Shown piece after piece: positions 14,241 through 14,316 of a stretch of 14,316 nt of DNA. Where the stretch lies: the NCBI GenBank assembly GCA_020354275.1, contig CP070645.1, forward strand, positions 658,659 to 672,974. The letters are read 5' to 3'. Position numbers and translations under genes: made by a program. The notes beneath the pieces are model-generated. The model ran no database searches, was not told the origin of the DNA, and saw nothing but the letters and a program-made list of their open reading frames with translations. This DNA is from Dehalococcoidales bacterium (GTDB lineage Bacteria > Chloroflexota > Dehalococcoidia > Dehalococcoidales > UBA2162). The stretch's first letter is position 1; each line of letters opens with the position of its first letter.

Positions 14241-14316
14241 CTAAGCGACGAATTTTGTGAGACTTTCTACATCCCCGGAATAGGTAAAGCTACGAACACG
14301 TTCCGGCTCAATGCCC
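14241..14316 (-). CDS. 3' end of an upstream operon gene, possibly hydrogenase iron-sulfur (MvhD-like) subunit
   Basis: Only 24 codons before a TAG stop are in the window: G-I-E-P-E-R-V-R-S-F-T-Y-S-G and then D-V-E-S-L-T-K-F-V-A. The G-I-E-P-E-R-V-R run close to the C-terminus is reminiscent of MvhD/hydrogenase iron-sulfur subunits found with HdrA, where G-I-x-P-E-R-L/V-R also lies about 25-30 residues from the end. That would fit electron transfer into the ferredoxin and HdrD-like membrane protein downstream. The fragment is short and the identification is tentative. Confidence 0.35.
   Translation of the reverse strand, partial: GIEPERVRSFTYSGDVESLTKFVA

Noticed and set aside
1..14316. CRISPR arrays, insertion sequences, phage genes, tRNA or rRNA genes
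   Set aside because: No spaced direct repeats, transposase or integrase motifs were seen on reading; the only tRNA-like element is the tmRNA.

Overview
The window looks like a stretch of an anaerobic bacterial chromosome, most plausibly Chloroflexota of the Dehalococcoidia type. The tmRNA tag (GEEPVLVAA) resembles the Dehalococcoides-type tag as I remember it. The gene set is rich in corrinoid and Fe-S proteins, and one large membrane Fe-S oxidoreductase of a kind common in anaerobes and menaquinone users is present. The assignment is inference; there is no rRNA marker here.

Left part, minus strand. Positions 1-884 hold the start of trpE (anthranilate synthase I, cut by the window edge). It is preceded by a near-complete tryptophan T-box leader with a consensus-like promoter, a UGG specifier, a T-box sequence and an intrinsic terminator. 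Upstream of it, at 1381-4894, lie five unrelated accessory enzymes in a row: a GNAT-like protein, a SAM methyltransferase, a DinB-family protein, a RimJ/RimL-type GNAT and an adenylate-kinase-like P-loop protein.

Middle, 4895-5954. This apparently gene-poor interval holds two adjacent small genes (54 and 52 codons) for paralogous single-pass membrane proteins, each with a strong Shine-Dalgarno. It also holds their terminator and a second, oppositely oriented terminator-like hairpin with the same stem sequence.

Plus-strand block, 5955-10135. In order: a quinone-oxidoreductase-like MDR enzyme, an SRPBCC protein, a class I SAM methyltransferase, a fused HgcA-HgcB-like protein (corrinoid domain + membrane domain + two [4Fe-4S] ferredoxin domain) and a second SRPBCC protein. 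The HgcAB-like fusion is the most notable gene. It keeps the Cys of the HgcA cap helix. It changes the Gly-Lys after that motif and lacks the cysteine-bearing tail that mercury-methylating HgcB has, so it is probably a corrinoid methyl-transfer protein with a role other than classical mercury methylation. The methyltransferase lies 8 nt upstream and is the obvious candidate partner.

Right part, minus strand. An electron-transfer operon (14316 to 11358) comprises the 3' end of an upstream gene, a two-cluster ferredoxin with an additional cysteine module, a small two-helix membrane protein and a 673-aa FadF/EMO/HdrD-like membrane Fe-S oxidoreductase. It is followed by smpB with an extended -10 promoter and ssrA (tmRNA) with a strong terminator. 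The two trans-translation components are probably co-transcribed.
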